A stretch of DNA of 64,000 nt from Sipunculus nudus (lineage: Eukaryota > Annelida > Sipuncula > Golfingiida > Sipunculidae), in the NCBI GenBank assembly GCA_026874595.1, contig CM049311.1, forward strand, positions 4,625,676 to 4,689,675, read 5' to 3'. The position numbers and the translations under genes are program-made. Shown in pieces: positions 1-13,618 of this stretch. The notes below the pieces were generated by a model, which searched no databases, had not been told where the DNA came from, and worked only from the letters and a program-made list of their open reading frames with translations. Position 1 is the stretch's first letter. Every line of letters begins with the position of its first letter.

Positions 1-458
1 CAGTATTAAATCCAAGCCTGCATTTTGCGACATTGTTCCCGCATATTATTGACATGATCACATGATGGCCGACAGCAAGGATTTGGCTATAATGAGACTA
101 TGGATATAAAGTAGGAATATATAACTAAAGACACCATGATCCTGGCAACCCTTTTTACATTAATCCTTGCACTCGCCTTGTGCACGCGTTTCGCTATTAC
201 ATCACCCCTGCGTCATATCCCCTTTTCTTTAGGATAAACAAGGTCATTCGTTGGGGATGCCATGGATCGCAAATATATACTGAAGATGTGTTACCAGCAG
301 ATAAAGTTAATAATATTTATTCCATTCGAAGCTATGGAAAATTTGCAAGTTTTTTTTCAGCCCGCTTGCATTATAAAATTAAAATTGACTAAAAAGTGCA
401 GGTGGACAGAGGTAGTATGCATGCATAAAGTATATTTAGTATGTAATATGTACTAAAC

Positions 459-526
<68 letters not shown>
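459..526. repeat. (TA)n microsatellite
   Basis: Nearly perfect TA dinucleotide run with one phase slip near 483. The right duplicate has only a few TA units at the equivalent place (about 23596), so the tract expanded or shrank after duplication. Confidence 0.95.
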
Positions 527-528
<2 letters not shown>

Positions 529-732
529 ATGCGAATGGGTCCACAAAACATAAATGAATCCTACAATAATTGAACCATGGTATTTTGCGACATCTGGGAC
601 AAAGACAATCTTGTCCTTTATATCATTATCCTTCAATGTTGCCATTTTCGATACCTGATTTAAAAAAAAAAAGTGTCTAGAAGTCCCATCTCTTAAGCAT
701 TAGATGCATGTTAACAATAACAAAAATACCAC

Positions 733-1125
733 CTGGGTGATAAGCGTAGACTCGTAGATCGAGTTGTCATATTCCCAGCTAAACTGACATGGTACTCTCT
801 CTGGTACGTTTATTTCAGAGTTTAAAACTCCTTGGTAGACCTCTTCCTCGTTGACACTCGAGTAGTTCCGGTTGTACATTACCCATGATTCATAGACGCC
901 CTTGTCACTGTCATATGGGATGCTGTAGTTCAGGAAAAGCTCCTTGCTCAAGTTGTATTTATGAAGCTGAGGCACGGCACAATGGTGTTTGGGTGTTTCA
1001 GCAAGAAATATGATAATCATGTTATTTAAACCAAGCATAGCCGCGCCTAAACTGAGACAAAGACACGATATTGCTTGATACTTCCCGAAGGATCCCAGTT
1101 TTACTAGTTAATCATTATATTCCAT
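733..1125 (-). pseudogene. Duplicate SLC22-like exon 1, stop at codon 6, rest of gene off-window
   Basis: Same length (393 bp), same ATG context and same donor (CAG|GTGGTA at 733/732) as the exon at 23809-24201. Codon 6 is TAA (1108-1110), where the other copy has TTA; conversely this copy has an intact Leu at codon 33. The rest of the frame is open. In the other copy exon 2 lies 1.04 kb beyond exon 1, so exon 2 here should lie roughly 300-370 bp left of the window. Initiation at Met30 (1038) would lose most of membrane segment 1. Could be a pseudogene, a null allele, or use another start. Confidence 0.85.
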
Positions 1126-4100
1126 CGTGTTGTTTCAATAACTTCGCTTACGAAAGATTTTCCTGCCGCCCGACTTTCGTCACCTAAAAAATAACAAAAA
1201 AATTCATGGAAACATAACATTGATATATAATGCTTATTTTATAGCCGAGTATAAATATATGTTAGAAATATATTTGTGAGCAATATTGGCAATCATGTTT
1301 AATGTTGCATTTAGTGTCATTTTTAGTATGAATTTCTAATATGAATTTACTGCTTTAAACGAATAAGATAATTTTTTATTAGCGCCATTTTGGCCTTCTG
1401 ACATTAGACAGTCTACAACCAGCGTATTGGCTGTCATAGTGCCGTTACATCCTTCAGTGAAGAACACACTTTAAGGCGCTGGGAGGACTCAAATATTTTT
1501 ATCTTTTCTGACGCCTCATGGCCAACAGTTTCCCTGTCACTTGACATTAACCAGAACAATCGTTAACTTGGTTGGTGTACTTTCCGAACACAGCCAGCTT
1601 CAGCGAGAAAAGTTTCTTTTTAAGTCAGCAAATTGGTAAATCCCTCGGCATGATTGTGGACTTTCTGACCGCATGTATCCAAGCAAGCTTCGAAAGGGTT
1701 ACTGAACGCAGCCAACTTTTTGTCGCTACAGGAAATGACTCGTTACCATAAAAACGGAGATTTAGTTTGGGTTGTGACTTCACATATAATTTTTGCGTAA
1801 ATTTATAGTTGGTAGCCTAATTTTAATATTTTGGGCTGTTTACCATGATATGAATTAATATGTTTTAAGACTACTGAGATTTATTCCTCGGTATGACTTG
1901 TATCACGATTCAGGTCAGGCTATCCGGCCCAATTTTAATGCCTGTACTGAGTCAGGTTGTCAAGGCTACCTTTATATTCTACACTTGTAGGTCTCCGAAT
2001 GCTTTTCATGGCTTTAAATGGCGTTTAGCAGTAGAGATGAACATACGGTTATCATTTCAAATGAGAAATTAACTTAGTAAAAGCTAATTGCATAGTCCCA
2101 TTGTAATGAAATCATGTATTACTTGCACACGGAACCATACAGGAGTAAAGGATAGCATTCTAGGCACATTGTAAAGTCGTAAAATTATACCAGGTCTAAG
2201 CTGCATATTTATTTGACTTACAGTATTTTAATACCAGCTTTATCATGATAGTAACAGAAATGATGGACGTATGTCCATCTGGGGATTTATGTAGATGAGT
2301 GCGTATTGTATGGACGTGTAAGCATACACAAGCCTCATTTTCATACTGGGAGTTCACTTACCAGATGAAGGCTATAATTTTCCGCCTGACTATATCGGTG
2401 TCCCTGTTGAAAGGAGCTTACTCAACAGCAGGTCCACACGTCTTGTGATATAAGTTTATCCTCATGTTACATAATACCAGTCTGGAAACAGACTACGTAT
2501 TTAATTAATATGCCAGCTGTGAGACGAAGGCGTCCTTATATATCTGTTATTAACGAGGCAATTAGAAATCGGTTTGTGAATGCGGGTTACTGTGGAAAAA
2601 GTTTCGAAATGAAATGCTACACTTCATAGATGAGTTTTATTTAGGTTTGAGTGGTTATGTCTCAAATCTTGCCCCCAGTATGCATTCGTGATGGCAGAAT
2701 ATGAAGATCTGAAAACGGTACAAAAATACAAGAACACAATTCATACACTATAAATCAACAGAAATAATCCCTGTTGATATTGGTAAAGTTTACGTCTTGA
2801 GTAAAATTAAAAGTACGATTTACCTGTAAAAAATAAAAAAAGATAAAATTTTATAAACCAAGAAGGTGAGCAAAAGAAAAAAAAAGTAAAGAACAAATCT
2901 GTAACTGTGGTATTGTCAATCTGACTAGCATTCTGGAACAACTATCAAGAAATTAAGATAATTCCAGGTACTCCTGCATTCCTGGTGATAGGCACCTGAC
3001 ACCTTTGTAACCATGCTTCATTATTTCTCGAACAGCATATTTCCAGAAAAAAAAGGGGCAGAGACTGTTGGATTCCGGCAAATTTCACACGAAAAGAAAA
3101 TCAGTAAGGGTAGCAGAAGTAGCAGTAGCAATATGTATCAAATCAATCTGCAATGGAGGCTGGTCAGAGGGGAAACTATAAACCGCAAGAGGGAAAAAGG
3201 ATCCATTCGGAAAAAAATCGGAGGGGGTATAGAGCATGGTAGCGATGGCAACGTGCGTTAAAACTTCCGCCAGAGAAATGGAGATCATTATGACTGTGTA
3301 TCCGTTTTGATAGATTAAATCTGAATGAGATGAGTGTGTTTCCTTAATTTGTATATAGCATCATATACGAAGACCAAAAAAAAAGATTTAAACCAAACCG
3401 AAAAGCTGCATCTTTAATATGTTGTCAGCATTAAAACAAATTAAGAGTTTTTTTAAATTATTATTATAATTTGTGATCCTTCTTTCTTTTCTTGTTGACA
3501 TGCATTTTGAATGAGTCCCCATTTGTATAATTGTATACAAGGCGTAAACCTAATTTTTAGTATTTTATTTTTGCATTTTATTAGTTTTAGGCAGAGAAGC
3601 TTTGATTTAAATCTAGGCACTACTGTCACCGTAAGGCACGCATGCATACCGTACGCAAGATGTTGTAGCCGTGCCCGTTGAACCCTAAAAACACAAAACT
3701 ATCAAGTGACAAACAATTCATTTTATACCTTTTTCCTTATTAACTGTATGTATAAATAATTTACCATTTTCTAGTTTATCTCCTATCTCTGTAATGGTCT
3801 GTACTTACCCCGCCAAGATTCTCATGCACTTTGTTGTCTATTTTCTGTATTATTTGCTTTCTTTTTATTATATAGGATCTTGACTTAAAGCGATGGTTAT
3901 CAGACAGAAGTGAGACAATTTACTGTCACATTTTAAGCGTGCGAAAATTCAGTATAGGATTAAGAACATGTCTGAAATGTTGCGACCTTTAGAGGTTAGA
4001 TTGAAAGAGGAAACATGAATGAGAATTTAAGTATCTTTCACTCATAATTTATAATATAGTAGGGAACATTGCAAAACATTAGCAAAATACAATGGTAGAT

Positions 4101-4383
4101 TTTACCCTTGGATGGGTCCAATATAAAGGATTTCACAGTCAATTTTCGGATCGGATTCCCTTAAGGGATTTCCCACAGCCTCGAAAATGACACTGACGCC
4201 TGTTGCAGGATGCTCCTGAACGAGTGTTTGCATTCACCTTTTTTTCATCCGAGGTTCATTCGTGCAAAAAGTGTATATTTGTGAATACTCATTGCCAACG
4301 TTTCTGAATGCGGATTATGTTCTTGATCCAGGCCTAATTGATTTTTCCTTGGCCCATTCCCGAATTGCATAGGAAACTCATGT

Positions 4384-4387
<4 letters not shown>

Positions 4388-4448
<61 letters not shown>

Positions 4449-4518
4449 AAGAGGATATATGTATTCAGGAAGAATCCAATAACACGTGTTGAATGCATAT
4501 CTGAACATTTTCGTAATT

Positions 4519-4597
<79 letters not shown>

Positions 4598-4598
4598 G

Positions 4599-4636
<38 letters not shown>

Positions 4637-4640
4637 TAGA
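4388..4640. repeat. Compound microsatellite (TA)n, (CT)n, (TA)n, (GA)n, (GACA)n
   Basis: TA at 4388-4446, CT at 4521-4550, TA at 4550-4594, GA at 4597-4610, then GACA tetranucleotides to about 4637. The YIYIYI and RERERE peptides predicted here are translations of the repeat, not genes. Confidence 0.95.
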
Positions 4641-4867
4641 GATAAAGAGAGATAGAAAAAGAGAAGGGGATAGAGATAGAGAGATAATTAAATACGGCAT
4701 AACTTTGGATGAATATAAAAAGAATGTATATTTTTTGTGAACTAAACCCATTTTTCAGTGGGCAGTTATTTCTTGTTTTATCCATCTGTGCAGTTAATTA
4801 TTACCTGTATCATTATTTACGATGTCATATATACCAAGCTGTTTGAATTTTACCCTGCCTTTTAGCC

Positions 4868-4870
<3 letters not shown>

Positions 4871-4932
<62 letters not shown>
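4871..4932. repeat. (TA)n microsatellite
   Basis: Uninterrupted AT dinucleotide tract of about 31 units. A shorter TA-rich stretch lies at 5553-5575. Confidence 0.95.
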
Positions 4933-4935
<3 letters not shown>

Positions 4936-7819
4936 AAGGTAACCAGAGGGTGACGTCAGTGAACCAACTTTTCTGTGTAGTTTAGTTCCATCTCGGTATA
5001 CAATGAAGCAGCATGGCTATTCCTACATCTCACTATTTAATATTTGCTGCACACCATAAAGGCCATAAGTTCCCTCTACTGCATTTAAAGTCGCTTTGTC
5101 GACACGTATAGTTTTCAGTACTCTGATGTCACTACTGTAAGGACACTTCGCTGATTCCTATCAAAGTGAGCTAATACACAGACGGGATGGAAACCCCCGT
5201 AAGCTTATTGTTAGCGCGAACGACTGGCAATCGGAAGGTCATGGGTTTGATTCCGATACGGAATGATCTGAATTTCCTGTGTATTCATGTTTTAATTCTT
5301 TAATACACAGAAAATTAACTAACGTAGAAAAGTGTTACACTTTTAGGAACTCTGCAGTGTTACCGGGAAGCTGAGTAGTTCCTTGAACCTTTGTTTTCCT
5401 TTATCTTGGAAATACCCAAGATGAATGCAACGACGTATCACTGACAAATCACCCAGCATTTGTTAGGCTTGGTATCGATCAGCCTGTTTAGCTGTAATAT
5501 GTATTCCGATAAACGTAAAATGATATCAGATACCCTTATTTCTTTATATATACATATTTATATATATATATATATACGTTCGATGCAGATATCAGGGCTC
5601 CATTGTACACTTCGGGGTTCGTAGGCACTCATTTCAAATATTTCAAATAATCAGCCGACTTTTCGTTCATAAATGACATGGGATATGTATCGTTTTATAT
5701 TGATATGTAATACATGTATATATGTATATAAAAGGCCATGAAATATACTTGTGTTTCTTTCAGGTATTCTGGTATACCTACACTCCGTCAGTCTGTTAAC
5801 TTTCAGTGTCACCGCGATAACTTACCAGAACTTTGATTTTTTTCACGAAACTCACTTACTTACACTACTTTCCAACATATTATCTCGTCTGGGTTTGGTT
5901 ATTGGCAAATTTCATTCATTTGTAATAACGTCAGAGGTCACAAGGCTACTTTGTGGTGTTGACGCGATAATTTACCATAAAAATAATGGATTATGATGAA
6001 ACTAAACACACATATAAACCAATATGATATATCTCATAAGTTCGATTCCCACTAAAATCAAAACATATTTAATAAGGTCACTGTATACCAAACGATGGTG
6101 ACGCCATGACTTACCAAAAGTATGATCGATTATGATCAAATTCGTTATAAATATTAACCAATACAGTTTCTTACCTAAGTAAAATTCTCTCATATTTAAC
6201 GAGGTAAGAGGTCACCAGGAAACTTGTGTTGTTGCCTTGCATCCGTCTCTGACCTTTAACTGCCGCCGCGATAGGGTTTTGATGAATTTTCACAAATTTT
6301 ACTTATATATTGCATATTATTGGGAAGATTATAGGTTACATTTTCGTATGTTACGAGGAATGTGAATCCCAAAAATCACATTTCCTCCGTAAATTATTAT
6401 CTAATTTTCCGAAAGGCTTAGGCCACTAGATTCATATGTTGTCCTGCATTTGTCGGTATAAATGGACCTCCAGAAATTGCTTCGGTTATATTTAAAACAG
6501 TCAGAGATAAAATAATAGATTCTTCAATGTAATACATACCCACTGAGAACACAGAATGGAAAATATGCAATATATTTTCAATTGCAGAAATACAATCAAC
6601 ATTAACGAGAACCGTTCGCAATATCCGTTTATCATTGCTCAAGACCTCCTGCAAGTATTCATACATCACTGATCTGGTCAATCATACGACAATACATTTG
6701 ATCTAATTTTAGTCTTGACTGCCAACAAAACAAACAAAAGAAGTTCTTGCCTTGTAAAGAGTTTATATCATAGGTTAGCTTAGGGTTTATCTTTATTAGT
6801 GTGTCATCGATACGAGGATACAGCATGCAAAATGTATACCTGTAACTGTATCGATGTTACGTACTGTTTATCACTTAGAGTCGGCCGTGTATTGTAATCA
6901 TAAGCCCTCCAAAAACCATGGTATGCAGATGGTTCTTTCAAACCAACAGGACAGTTTCCTGTGGTTTAACATAATTTCATATTTGACCATTTCTTTGCAA
7001 CTTCCAAGGGCGGCTCAAGAGGTTTAAGAACATATTATTACATTTTGGTTTTAAATAAAATAGAGAAATTCTCTCTATTTAAATAAATTGTAAACGTATA
7101 TAAAAATAATTTATTATTTTATTTTTGCTATAATCGAAATCCACTACCATAAAGATGATCAGGTTTTATACCAGTTCATTTAAAAAGAATTATTAGAAGT
7201 ACACAAGACACCATTTCCAATCATTTTTAGTGTCCTTTGCCTTCACAGTCTGCTCACATTAAATGTTTCTCTTTCTTCCCTTGTTTCCGCATCTTTGTAA
7301 GTGGCCCTTTTCCTGTACAAATAAAAATACGTTAAAACTTAAAATTTATGTACATAATTTGAATGGATATTTGTCAAAAGCTTAAAGGCCCAGAGTCCCT
7401 GACAGCTTTACATATATGAACATATTTTGTAAATTTTCTTGAAAGGTTCATATTCCTTGTTCTTAACTACTCTTACGATAAAGCCATATTTCGGATTCAG
7501 TCATCTGGCACCTCCATGTCAGTTTTGCACCCTGGACTGCCCGGTGCTAGACCTTTGTTTTAACACACATAACCCCGTTCCCTTGTGGAATATCAAGCCG
7601 GCTTTATCTACAACGTGTATAAGTCCCATTCCCAGTTAAGTAACAACAACCACCCATATGACAGCTCTATTGATTGGTTTTAAGACCCCGGGCAATGATT
7701 TAAACTGGCTGTCATTGTAACAGGCTGTCAAATCAGCAACTGCAAATGATCAGTCTCGGTAGCCAGACCTTTAATCGACTTCCTCAGGGAACACCTGCTC
7801 GTCGGCACGGGACTGAAGT
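4936..7819. other. Intergenic, no gene recognised
   Basis: AT-rich sequence with short open frames only. No splice-bounded exon, protein motif or clear repeat was recognised apart from the possible SINE head at 5190-5290. Confidence 0.6.
5190..5290 (+). mobile_element. Possible tRNA-derived SINE head
   Basis: TTAGCGCGAACGACTGGC resembles a tRNA A box and GGTTTGATTCCGA, about 35 bp later, resembles a B box (consensus GGTTCRANTCC). The flanks do not form a tRNA cloverleaf, so a decayed SINE is likelier than a tRNA gene. Confidence 0.35.
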
Positions 7820-10330
7820 TAGACCGATATTTAAAATTCGATATTCGCAAGGAATATCGAATATCACTCAAATCATATTTGATATCGGCATGCTTACATG
7901 AAATATAACTCATATCATGAGAATATCGAATATCACTTAAATCAGGGATATTCGATATTGGCATACTGATATAACATATCACTCATATCATGCGAAAATT
8001 AAATATTCGACATTCGATATTCGAATGCTAACATAAAATATCAATCATAGCATGCAAATATCGAATGGCACTCGAAGCATGCGAATATCGAATGTCATTC
8101 AAATCAGGGATAGCCGATATTCGCATAGGAATATAACAAAAACATTAAATAGTGATACTTGGTATTCACATGCGAATATCACAAAACCATATAAATTAGT
8201 GACCTTCGATATTTGATTATCGCACGTAGTTGGAGCACAAAACTGTAAATATTTTGTCGAGGGGGCGTCAGGTTTACTCTGGACATCTTCTCTTGTCACG
8301 TGTCTGGACTCAACAGGCACCTCGTACTACAAAAACTTAACCCCGGCACACCCGCTTTTGTTCCTGCGTTTAACTCTCTGCATGTGTAACAACTTATCTC
8401 GTCGGCTGGTATTTCGGCTGAACAGAGGGGACTCATTTCTGATATTCTATTCAAATTCTAATTCTGTGAAAGAGCAATAATTAGCTATGGGGATATCAAA
8501 ATAATCAGCGACATTTTAAATTCACATATCAATACCACACCAACAGCGAAATTCAGGAAAACTATCGATATATCGGCTCTCAGGTTGTTCGACAACCTGG
8601 TCAACCCAGCGGCATAGTTCATACATAAAATGATGCGTCATAACCTTAGATTTATGCACGCCATTATCACTCAGACAAGCGACATTCGCATGCGAATATT
8701 AGATATCAGTGATCTGAGTGACATTTGATATTCACATTATATGAGTTATATTCGATAATCGCAATATATGGTTGATATACGCTTTTGCATCCAATGTTCA
8801 AAACTGAATATCCCTGAATCTTCGCATGCAAATGTCGAAGTCTGTGTGATATTGGCGTTTATATATCTAAGGTCATTGCCAATCACTGCCCATTGGTCAG
8901 GTTGTCCACCTAGAAGGGCACCGACAGTTTTGCCAACAGTCACAATTTTTTTCCGTTTTTTTTGGTGATATTCACATTCGCACATAAATATCCAATATCC
9001 ATGATATTAGGGATATTCAGTATTCGCATGATATGATTGATATTTTATGTAAACAGGGAAATATCGAATATCCCTAATTAGAGTGATATTCAATATTTGC
9101 ATGATACGATGATATTCAAATTCTATGCAAATACTGAATATCCCTGATTTGAGTTATATTCGATATTCGCATGATATGATTTATATTTATATTAAACTGC
9201 AAACATGGGATATCATATATCCCTGATTTGAGTGATGTTCGATAATTGCATGATATGTATGAGCGAATATCCAGTATCCCTGATTTTGGTGAAATATGAT
9301 ATTCGCGCGATATGTGTGTGCGAATATCGTATATCCCTTATTTGAGTGACATTTGATGTTCTAATGATATAAGTGATATTTTATGTATATATGCATATAT
9401 CGAGTATCGAATATCCCTGCTTTCAGTGATATTCAATATTCGCATGATTAAATTGATTTTATTTTTTTTTATGCAATACTGAATATCACTGATTTGAGTT
9501 ATATTCAATATATGCATGCAAATATCAAATGTCTAATATCCCTGATTTGAGATATTTGATATTTACATGCAATGATAGGTATTTTATGTTAGGATTCTAC
9601 AACTTAGTCAACCCAGCGGCAGAGTTCCTGCAAATAACGGCAATGATGCGCCATTACCTTAGATATATCCGCACCAATATCACACAGACAAGCGACATTC
9701 GCATGCGAGTATCGAATATCCCTGATTTTAATGATATTTTATATTCGCATGACATAAGTGACATTCGATTTTCATGCGAATTTCAATAATGAATATCCCT
9801 GATATGAGCGATATTTGATATTTACATGCATTGATTGGTATTTTAAGTTAGCATTCGAATATTGAAAACTGAATATCCTTGATTTGAGTGATATTCGATA
9901 TTTGCATGATAAAATAAATGTTTTATGTGAGACTGCGAACATGGAATATTGAATATCCCTTATTTTAGTGATATTTGATATTCGCACGAAATGTTTGATC
10001 GAATATAGAATATACCTGATTTGAGTTACATTCGATATTCGATATTAGTATGCGAATATTGAATATCAGATATCCTTGATTTAAGTGATATTCGATATTC
10101 GCAGGTGAATATCAAATGTTGGATACCCCCGATTTGAGTGATATTCTATATTGGCAATGATATGGGTGATATTTTTATGTTAGCTTGCGAATATCGAATA
10201 TACCTGATTTCAGTGATATTTGATATTCTTATGATATTAGTGAAATTCGATTTTGCACGCAAATATTGATTATCGAATATCCTTGATTTGAGTGATATTC
10301 GAATTTTGAATATCAGTCATACTTCAACCT
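7820..10330. repeat. Degenerate array of ATATTCGATATTCGCATG-type units with inverted arms
   Basis: Dozens of imperfect units carry AATATCCCTGATTTGAGTGA followed by TATTCGATATTCGCATG. On the left arm (about 7820-8220) the unit is inverted (ATCAGGGATA, e.g. 7942 and 8104); on the right arm (about 8680-10330) it is forward (TATCCCTGAT). Units are rich in self-complementary GATATTCG/CGAATATC and GCATGC. A non-array core with GTCAACCCAGCGGCA recurs at about 8600 and 9610, and part of it is inverted at about 8830-8920. Recurrent SNIPDLSDI peptides in open frames are translations of the repeat. Confidence 0.85.
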
Positions 10331-13300
10331 TGTCTTGCGTTCATTCTGTGCAAGACAGTCGGTGATGGAACATAGGAATTAAATAACACATTGAAACTAA
10401 ATGTTCCATTACAACTGCATCCAATAACGTTGTGCCACCTACACTTAGACCGGCATACAACAGTACAAAGAGGAATAGACTCTTCTGACTCACATGAATC
10501 AGATCAACATAACCGAAGACATTGAGTGTAATGAAAACACACAAAAAATAATGCAACAGGCCAAATTCAATACAACCTTCATCTTGAAAATTATTGATTT
10601 AATTATTACTCGTCGAACTCTAATCACACTTAATAATAGTTATATCCTTCATATGTTGGCTGAAGGTTGTATTTCTGTGGTGTATTAATATCAGAATCGA
10701 GTATGTATGTTAGTTGTTTTGTCGTAACCGTATTTCTAATTGATGCGGGATAGATTATGAGTCATGACGCTCAGTCGATTAAATTGGCTTATAATAAATG
10801 GAAGCTTTTTTAAGCACATGAATGTAAGGTTGCCGGGAGCAGAGGTTATATCATGTAATGATTAAAGGTGTCCATTCACCTATCTTTTGAAAAATGATGT
10901 TCTGTGATTTCTTGCTTCCTTTGTGTATATATTAATGCTATAAGAGTAATTGTGGTTGTGAAAAGTCCTTAAAGTTTATACGTCCATCTTAAAGGACGTA
11001 TAAACTGTTTTCAACAACATGGTTGTAAACACACCAATGTGGAAAATGGGGAAAACATGTAATCTAAGGTGGTAGGACGCATATATGCGGATGTAGAAAG
11101 GTCACCTGTTGCGAAACGTCATTTTCAAAGCTTTAGTTAGCTAGCATATCTGACTTGCTGTCAGGTGCCCCTGTTGAATTTATTTTGATTATTTTGTGGA
11201 CCCCCATATATTATAAACACGTTGATTTAAAAAAAAACAGCCTGTGTGCAGTGATGTCCAGGTTTCCTTGCCTATTTTTATAAAAGCTCCAAGGGATCAC
11301 CTTTAGTTTACAAAGGTCAGATAGATGACTGACTCCCTTTAAGTTAGAGATCATATGTTAACCCGTAACAAGACCATTGCCGTTTGCACACATCACCGAT
11401 CGTGCTGTGGTGTATAGGGTTAAGTTATCAGTAATGACCGCTTGATTTCAATGCAGAACTTAACTGGAACATACTTTTACCAACTGTTACTGTTACCTGT
11501 GGATATGGCTTGCCTGTGTGTAAACCCCGGTTTATATAGAACCGACGGATCATTCTGATCTGAGCGAGACGGCATTGGGCTATGAGTAGCAGTGTGCAGG
11601 TCGCCTTCTAACTCCGGTTGGATGTTATCCATACTCCCAAGACAACCTTGCCACCTTTTTACACATTGTTAAATAAATTTTTGGTTTGAACCGGAAATCT
11701 TTACTGAACTTGGACCCATCAAAGAAAGCATGTGCATGGTGGTGGAAAACGGGGAAGGGGTATCCGGATTTCTTCTATGATACCATTCATTTGAGAGTAG
11801 GAATGCACCTTATTTTCTTGTTTTGATTCCTTATAAACCTGCCTAGCGCTCCGCTGGGATTCGCGTTCAAGAGGAAGGGGTTCTAACAGAAACTGTAGTT
11901 TTAGCGCAAAAAACAAGAGAAAAAGCCAGGGCGAGAGTGGAATTTCAGCCAAAAAAAACCCAAAGGGTAGCGTTGTTTGTGAAGCGTTAATTGTTAGACA
12001 GCTTTGCGGAACGACTTAGAAAAATATATAAAAAAGTAATTTTGAATTTGAAACAAAGGTTTAGTATCTGTTGAACTCTTATTTCGATTTCTTTGGAGTA
12101 TTGCTTATTACCTATATGAACTATTTATAATCTGTATGAACTATTTTTTTAATCTTGACGTTAAGTTGAGGCACCGATTATCATGAAGACATATCATCAG
12201 AATATGTCGTTTTGTTACACAGCAGTTTTCTCCACGTATATGCTATGAATTCCGATGATTTACAGCCAAGTTTACACCTTCAAAACCAGAAATGTTTACG
12301 ATAACTCGAGAATGCCAACTACAATCTTACGAAAAGGTCTGAGCAAGTGGGATATTAAATGCGGAAATTGAGAACAAAAGTAAGCGAAAGCACACAAGAA
12401 CTGAAAGCACACACAATTATTCGTTCTTTTTCATCTACATTTCATCATAATAGGTGTTGCATTCAGCCTTTTAAACTTTCCCATTATGATGCATAATGAA
12501 ATTGCTGCCGAAATGTGTTGAAATTGTCTGGTCTTATAATTTGCGATTACAGTTATGAAATAAAAAGTAACTTTTTAACAGCAATTCAAAGCATTTTAAA
12601 ATTTGTTTCAAGCTAGGAGAAGGACAAGTAAACAAAAGTAGCTATTTTAAGAAAATGTTAGCAAAATAGAAATAATATCACAAAGCGAGACATGAAAGCC
12701 TGCCGATTCACCGGCAGGTAGTTAAACGCGATCCTAATTCAATAGAGAGGCTGCAATCTTAATTATTAATTTTATAGAATTGTTAATTATACAAATGTTA
12801 TAATACATTAATAATATTAAGACTATTTGTTATTTGCATGTTTTTTATACCACACGCATAACGGCTATTGTTTGCAGTTTATGGAAAAAAAAGTCCATAG
12901 AAAATTAAGTCAACTCACACTTTAGAAACAGCCAAATGAATGAGGAAGAGGAAGAAAATGAGTCATAGTTTGTGAAGATGGGACCAATATCGACAAAGTT
13001 ATTAGGAAGATAGGGTTTAGATGTGTTTTGATGACCTTGACCTTTGACCTATTTAAACAATATACATGTCTTCCAAGAAAATATTCATACATACAATTTG
13101 TGTAAGTTACAAAGTGATTCCTGTACAACTGTCGGCTATAGAATGCTACATATTAGACGCAAGATCCAGCAAACAGGCGAAAATGAGGACAACTGACAGA
13201 CAGACAGACATACTGACAAAGTGACACAAAGTTGAGGACAGATGACTAAACCATCTAATGAGAAAGACAAAGAGGAGGTAAATGAGCTTTGTTTGTAAAA

Positions 13301-13474
13301 CAATAGAGCCAATATTGACACCGTTATGAGCAAACTATTTTTTAAAATAATTTTTTATCTATTAAATAATACACATACGACTTCCAAAAAAGTTCCAATA
13401 TTGACAAACACGCAAAATTCAGCAAGCAGGCAAAATTGAGGACTATAGTGACAAAAAGACAGACATATTGACGC
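10331..13474. other. Intergenic / SLC22 3' flank
   Basis: No convincing exon. A short GACAGACAGACAGAC run lies at 13196-13211. The 3' UTR of the SLC22 gene should begin at 13474 and run leftward, but I could not place a polyadenylation signal with confidence. Confidence 0.5.
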
Positions 13475-13618
13475 TTACATCTGTTTTGGAGTTTCGATGT
13501 CGTCTATGGTTTCTGGAAGACTGCGACCCCTGGTTTCCGGGAGCAGAAGAACCATAAATCCCGAGACGACTTCCACGAGAGCCATTAAAATAAATGGCCC
13601 CAATCGGTTTCCGCGAAT
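13475..13618 (-). CDS. SLC22-like exon 9 (segment 12 and C-terminus)
   Basis: Acceptor TTTTTTTCAG|ATT at 13619/13618; stop TAA at 13477-13475; 144 bp including the stop. Encodes IRGNRLGPFILMALVEVV, the segment 12 core, then LLLPETRGRSLPETIDDIE and a short polar tail ending KQM. LPET...LPET.. is the diagnostic C-terminal SLC22 motif. Confidence 0.93.
   Translation of the reverse strand: MRGNRLGPFILMALVEVVSGFMVLLLPETRGRSLPETIDDIETPKQM

Larger units (their letters stand above)
1..4386. repeat. Left copy of a 4.4-4.9 kb tandem duplication (SLC22 5' region)
   Basis: Base 1 aligns with 23138, and near-collinear similarity runs to the TGTCGTGAT sequence just before the TA tract at 4388. It covers part of intron 1, exon 1 and the 5' flank. 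Relative to the right copy it has about 230 extra bp near 3835-4070 and lacks the block at 24287-24806. It also carries a (TA)n tract (459-526) within intron 1. Apart from the exon, I see no coding sequence in 1126-4386. Confidence 0.9.

Noticed and set aside
4245-4785. Long open frames rich in YIYIYI, SLSLSL and RERERE.
   Set aside because: Translations of TA, CT and GA microsatellites.
10341-10556. Hydrophobic minus-strand frame (LFLFVLLYAGLSVGGTTLLD) that faintly resembles a membrane segment of an MCT/SLC16-type transporter.
   Set aside because: No clean splice sites, no second motif and no neighbouring exons of such a gene; hydrophobicity alone is expected from AT-rich sequence.
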